Positions 7,445 to 9,899 of a stretch of DNA of 9,899 nucleotides are shown in pieces. The notes under the pieces were generated by a model. That model saw only the letters and a program-made list of their open reading frames with translations. It was not told where the DNA came from and made no database searches. Position 1 is the stretch's first letter. Every line of letters starts with the position of its first letter. The DNA is from Deltaproteobacteria bacterium. Lineage in GTDB: Bacteria > UBA10199 > SBBF01. The stretch spans positions 1 to 9,899 of the forward strand of contig JACQOY010000175.1 of assembly GCA_016207765.1 (NCBI GenBank), written 5' to 3'. Made by a program: the position numbers and the translations under genes.

Positions 7445-8212
7445 ATGAATCTTATTGGCCACTTGCTTAAATCGGGGATGATTGTGGGGATGTTTGTCCT
7501 TTTGCTTTCTATTTTCCCAAATTGCAGTAGCAGTGACAGCGATGACGGTGGTGGGGGGACAGCGGACTCGGATGACACTGCGGCGGGTGGAACAGTGGCC
7601 ACATCAACCATCGGTGGTTTTGGGAGCGGCGCGGATAGCGCCGACGCAAGCGTCAGCGCCCTAAGAAAGCCCCTTGCGGCCATGGGCGATTATGCCTGCA
7701 GTATGACCTGCGGGGATGGCGACGAGGCAACCGACGACGGTCACACATGTGATTTTACAGGGGGCGACGGCGCCGACGATATCGAGGCGATTTCCTGCAC
7801 CGCCTCATGCAACGGAGGGGGAACCATCACTTCCTTGCTCGATCTCACCTCTCTTTCATCGGAAACAATGTCTTTGGAGATGACCTACGACGGTTGTGTT
7901 TTTGATGTTTGTAGTGACAACAACTGGACGATGAGCGGTGAGGGATCTGTCAGGGTCGACAACAGTACCTGTAGCGCCACCTGGAGCCTGGAGCTGGCGG
8001 GGGAGGATTCAGACGGCGCCTCCCACACGATTACGGTTGCCGGTTCCATGGATTTTCCCGAAGCCGAATCGGAAGGGACCATCCGTTGCGGATCCCCCTC
8101 TTGTGAGGATATCGATAGCGTCACCATTACGGTGGATGATGTATCCATCAGCGCCGCAGAGGCGTGCGAGACGGCAACCACATTGGATGACACCGGAGAG
8201 TGCCCTATTTAA
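7445..8212 (+). CDS. Acidic cysteine-rich exported protein, candidate lipoprotein
   Basis: This 255-residue protein has an N-terminal export signal: K9 followed by a hydrophobic stretch (about 11-24), then C27 and a Ser/Asp/Gly-rich low-complexity segment (28-50), typical of a lipoprotein tether. The residues before C27 are F-P-N, a poor fit to the usual L-A/S-G/A lipobox, so acylation is plausible but not certain. The mature part is strongly acidic and holds 12 further cysteines spaced through 84-253 (motifs such as SCTASC, GCVFDVC, CGSPSC), an even number that suits disulfide bonding outside the cytoplasm. Repeated short beta-type segments (e.g. ATWSLELAGED, SVTITVDDVSIS) suggest a beta-rich fold. 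The start is fixed by a perfect AGGAGG. It is convergent with the hemolysin III-like gene. I do not recognise a named family; function unknown. Confidence 0.88.
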   Translation: MNLIGHLLKSGMIVGMFVLLLSIFPNCSSSDSDDGGGGTADSDDTAAGGTVATSTIGGFGSGADSADASVSALRKPLAAMGDYACSMTCGDGDEATDDGHTCDFTGGDGADDIEAISCTASCNGGGTITSLLDLTSLSSETMSLEMTYDGCVFDVCSDNNWTMSGEGSVRVDNSTCSATWSLELAGEDSDGASHTITVAGSMDFPEAESEGTIRCGSPSCEDIDSVTITVDDVSISAAEACETATTLDDTGECPI

Positions 8213-8240
8213 TCTGCGCATACTGTAATCCCCCCCTTGC

Positions 8241-8268
8241 TTAACCATTAAGCCAATGGGTCGGTTAA
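8241..8268. repeat. Dyad between convergent genes, possible weak terminator
   Basis: TTAACC (8241-8246) pairs with GGTTAA (8263-8268), and a nested CCATT (8245-8249) / AATGG (8255-8259) hairpin overlaps it, so the two are alternative or partly exclusive pairings. It sits in the 66-base gap between two convergent genes, where a bidirectional terminator is expected. There is no strong T-run on either side, so the call is tentative. Confidence 0.3.
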
Positions 8269-8278
8269 TCGTACACTT

Positions 8279-9031
8279 TTAAATGGGGAGAAGATAAAAA
8301 TAGATGACGCAAAAATGGCTGACGCCGCCGGCCAAAACAAAAAGGTGCCAGATTTCGTGAAAGCCGAACTTGCCGGGAAAGGGATTCGGTTTTTCCAGAT
8401 AGTAGAATAAGGCGCCGATGGTGAAGAAGAGGCCGCCGATCATCAAGAGAACAAATCCTCCGGGAATTTCCCGATACAGCGGACCAACCAGCGGAAGGGC
8501 CAGCCATCCCATTCCTATGTACAGGCCGACCCAAATCCATTTTGGCAGGTGATGAAACTTCGTTTTCAGGACGATTCCCAGAACGGCCAAAAACCAAATC
8601 AGCCCCAAAGTGCTCCACCCAAGGGTGTTTCTCAAAAGAATCAGACAGATTGGGGTAAAGGTCCCGGCGATCATGATAAAGATCGCATAATAGTCCCACT
8701 GGCGCAAAAGATGCTCGGTTCGGGCCGATCCCGAAACCCCGTGATGAAGGGCGCTGGCGACAAAGAGGTTGATCAGGGCCACCCCATAAACGGCGACGCT
8801 GAAAATGTGCCATGGCTTGTGAGTCGTTATGGAAGAGGAGAGCAGAAGGATAACGCCGACTATCGAAAGCACAGCGCCCAGGGACGAGATGAGTGTGTTG
8901 TAAATTTCGTCAGTGACGTGATGGCTTCCATCTTTGCTTAGGGTTCGGGCTGGTTTTAAAGAAGCATCTCTAACCACGGTGCAATTGACGATATGCAACG
9001 ATCGATGGATTTTTATCAAGACATTTATCAT
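8279..9031 (-). CDS. Hemolysin III/PAQR-family seven-transmembrane protein
   Basis: This 250-residue integral membrane protein has seven predicted helices (about 46-66, 74-96, 112-133, 137-155, 164-182, 190-211, 226-248). The PAQR/HlyIII metal-site residues are present: S93xxxH97 (SALHH), D113 at the head of helix 3 (QWDYYAIFIMIAGTFTP) and the C-terminal H225xxxH229 (FHEIWHLFVL). In this family these residues bind zinc at a site linked to hydrolase-type activity on lipids; bacterial members such as YqfA affect membrane lipid homeostasis, and the 'hemolysin' name is historical. The N-terminus is about 20-30 residues longer than usual, and no Shine-Dalgarno precedes ATG 9031, so the true start may lie downstream, though no better start codon is obvious. 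Divergent from the regulator at 9189, which might control it. Confidence 0.9.
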   Translation of the reverse strand: MINVLIKIHRSLHIVNCTVVRDASLKPARTLSKDGSHHVTDEIYNTLISSLGAVLSIVGVILLLSSSITTHKPWHIFSVAVYGVALINLFVASALHHGVSGSARTEHLLRQWDYYAIFIMIAGTFTPICLILLRNTLGWSTLGLIWFLAVLGIVLKTKFHHLPKWIWVGLYIGMGWLALPLVGPLYREIPGGFVLLMIGGLFFTIGALFYYLEKPNPFPGKFGFHEIWHLFVLAGGVSHFCVIYFYLLPI

Positions 9032-9044
9032 TTGTGCCGTATTT

Positions 9045-9135
9045 TGTGTTCAATATTATAGTATAAATTAAACTATTTAAATAAAAATTGTTAAATATTA
9101 AATATTTATAAAACACAATGTGTTCAAATGAACAC
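9045..9135. promoter_or_regulatory. TGTGTTCA element cluster, candidate operator region
   Basis: TGTGTTCA occurs at 9045-9052 and again at 9119-9126. The second copy is shared by two overlapping dyads: AACACA-A-TGTGTT (9112-9124) and GTGTTCA-AA-TGAACAC (9120-9135). The cluster lies between two divergent genes, one encoding a DNA-binding protein, in an otherwise AT-rich stretch. This is the arrangement expected of an autoregulated operator. No factor can be named. Confidence 0.5.
9055..9060 (-). promoter_or_regulatory. Candidate -10 box for the hemolysin III-like gene
   Basis: A perfect TATAAT on the minus strand lies 23 bases before ATG 9031, which predicts transcript start near 9048 and a leader of about 17 bases. 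No good -35 is seen 16-19 bases upstream, and the surroundings are very AT-rich, so a chance match is possible. A TGTGTTCA element (9045-9052) overlaps the predicted start site. Confidence 0.35.
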
Positions 9136-9153
9136 TAAAAAAATATTTTTGTC

Positions 9154-9182
9154 TTGTGTCTCGGCAATGGGGCCTCTACAAT
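9154..9182 (+). promoter_or_regulatory. Promoter of the TIGR02147-family regulator, predicted leaderless start
   Basis: A weak -35 TTGTGT (9154-9159, three of six) is followed after exactly 17 bases by TACAAT (9177-9182, five of six). The expected transcript start, six to seven bases later, falls on or beside ATG 9189. No Shine-Dalgarno precedes that ATG, so the mRNA may be leaderless. Confidence 0.45.
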
Positions 9183-9188
9183 GGGACC

Positions 9189-9899
9189 ATGAACAACGGG
9201 AAATCAAACATCAGCGTTTTTGAATATCGCGACTATCGGGCTTTCCTCAAGTCCTGGTATGACGAGGCCAAAAAGTCGCGGGCCTCTTTTTCGTTTCGAT
9301 CCTTCGCAAAAAAAGCGGGGTTTCATACATCCAACTTCCTCATGCTGGTAATGAAGGGGAAACGAAACCTGACCGAGGAAAGCCTGAAGAAATTCGTCGT
9401 TGGTTTGGAGCTCAACAAACAGGAGGGGGAATTTTTTCGAAGCCTTGTTTTTTTCAACCAGGCGCGGACGCATGAGGACAAGAACTTCTATTATCAACGC
9501 CTTCTCCAGTCGAAAAAATTCGGCCAACTGAAGCCGATCGAAAAACAGCAGTACGAATATTACTCGGCCTGGTATCATCCGGTGGTCCGCGAACTGGTTG
9601 CCTCGAGGGAGTTTGACGGAACGCCGGGATGGGTAGCCGGCAGGCTCTCACCGGCCATTACGCCGTCACAGGCGGAAAAGTCGATCGAACTCCTGGAAGA
9701 ACTGGGGATGATCCAAAAAAACGGAAATGGCCGCTATAAACAGGCCAGTTCCATTGTCACCACCGGGCCCGAGCTGACCTCGGTGGTGGTTCACAACTAT
9801 CATAAAATTCTTCTCGATCTTTCCAAAGAGGTCATGGATCGCCTTTCGATGGGCTATCGTGACGCCAGTTCCATGACCCTGGGGGTCAAGAGAGAGCGC
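9189..9899 (+). CDS. TIGR02147/DUF4423-family putative transcriptional regulator, 3' end missing
   Basis: The frame opens at ATG 9189 and runs 237 codons to the right edge; family members are usually about 270-300 residues, so only the C-terminal end is missing. The N-terminus SVFEYRDYRAFLKSWYDE (9-26), the helix-turn-helix-like segment FRSFAKKAGFHTSNFLMLV (36-54) with GKRNLT after it, and LVFFNQA (86-92) are characteristic of this family. A second winged-helix-like segment lies at about 145-183 (GWVAGRLSPAITPSQAEKSIELLEELGMI). The family is expanded in Fibrobacterota and Bdellovibrionota-like bacteria and is presumed to regulate transcription; its ligands are not known. An earlier ATG at 9181 stops after three codons, so 9189 is the start. 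A local target set, its own promoter and the hemolysin III-like gene, is inferred from the divergent layout. Confidence 0.9.
   Translation, partial: MNNGKSNISVFEYRDYRAFLKSWYDEAKKSRASFSFRSFAKKAGFHTSNFLMLVMKGKRNLTEESLKKFVVGLELNKQEGEFFRSLVFFNQARTHEDKNFYYQRLLQSKKFGQLKPIEKQQYEYYSAWYHPVVRELVASREFDGTPGWVAGRLSPAITPSQAEKSIELLEELGMIQKNGNGRYKQASSIVTTGPELTSVVVHNYHKILLDLSKEVMDRLSMGYRDASSMTLGVKRER

Noticed and set aside
7247..7462. Minus-strand 71-codon frame with a hydrophobic start (MANKIHKILLLLCLFL)
   Set aside because: It overlaps the predicted promoter, the leader and the 5' end of the giant gene in another frame and runs into the opposite-strand lipoprotein start. It has no ribosome binding site and no homology signal.
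8265..8813. Minus-strand 182-codon frame and the plus-strand frame 8549-8941
   Set aside because: Both overlap the hemolysin III-like gene in other frames; that gene has intact family motifs and seven membrane helices, so these are shadows.

Overview
The window (9,899 bases, roughly balanced GC) comes from a Gram-negative bacterium. The gene content (an FadN-type fatty-acid oxidation fusion, a cysteine-rich candidate lipoprotein, a hemolysin III-like membrane protein and a TIGR02147/DUF4423-family regulator) fits a deltaproteobacterial, Bdellovibrionota-like or related uncultivated lineage. That placement is inference from family distribution; no rRNA or marker gene is present.

Layout. From 1 to 7299 the minus strand carries an apparent two-gene operon read right to left. 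First is a 1,809-residue multidomain protein (7299 to 1870). Six bases after its stop, an uncharacterised protein of at least 621 residues begins (1863, running off the left edge). A good sigma-70-like promoter (7417 to 7389) precedes the pair. Divergent from it on the plus strand is a 255-residue acidic, cysteine-rich exported protein (7445-8212). It converges on a seven-transmembrane hemolysin III/PAQR-family protein on the minus strand (8279-9031). An AT-rich intergenic region with a cluster of TGTGTTCA-type elements separates that gene from a divergent regulator (9189 to the right edge), which appears to be leaderless.

The centre of interest is the 1,809-residue protein. Its middle (about 600-1352) is a complete 3-hydroxyacyl-CoA dehydrogenase followed by an enoyl-CoA hydratase, in the FadN/archaeal order (reverse of FadB), with the recognisable catalytic residues intact. 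This core is bracketed by two diverged copies of a helical domain of about 245 residues (171-417 and 1429-1673) that I do not recognise. The domains are joined by repeated linkers: one 22-residue linker segment is identical at both sites and 67/68 identical in DNA, and a second motif (NPAL...AGI) occurs three times. A strong internal Shine-Dalgarno plus ATG lies in frame just before the enzyme core. Together these suggest either a modular, scaffolded beta-oxidation enzyme or a processed or doubly initiated product, co-expressed with a partner of unknown function. I saw no RNA genes, CRISPR array, insertion sequence or origin.
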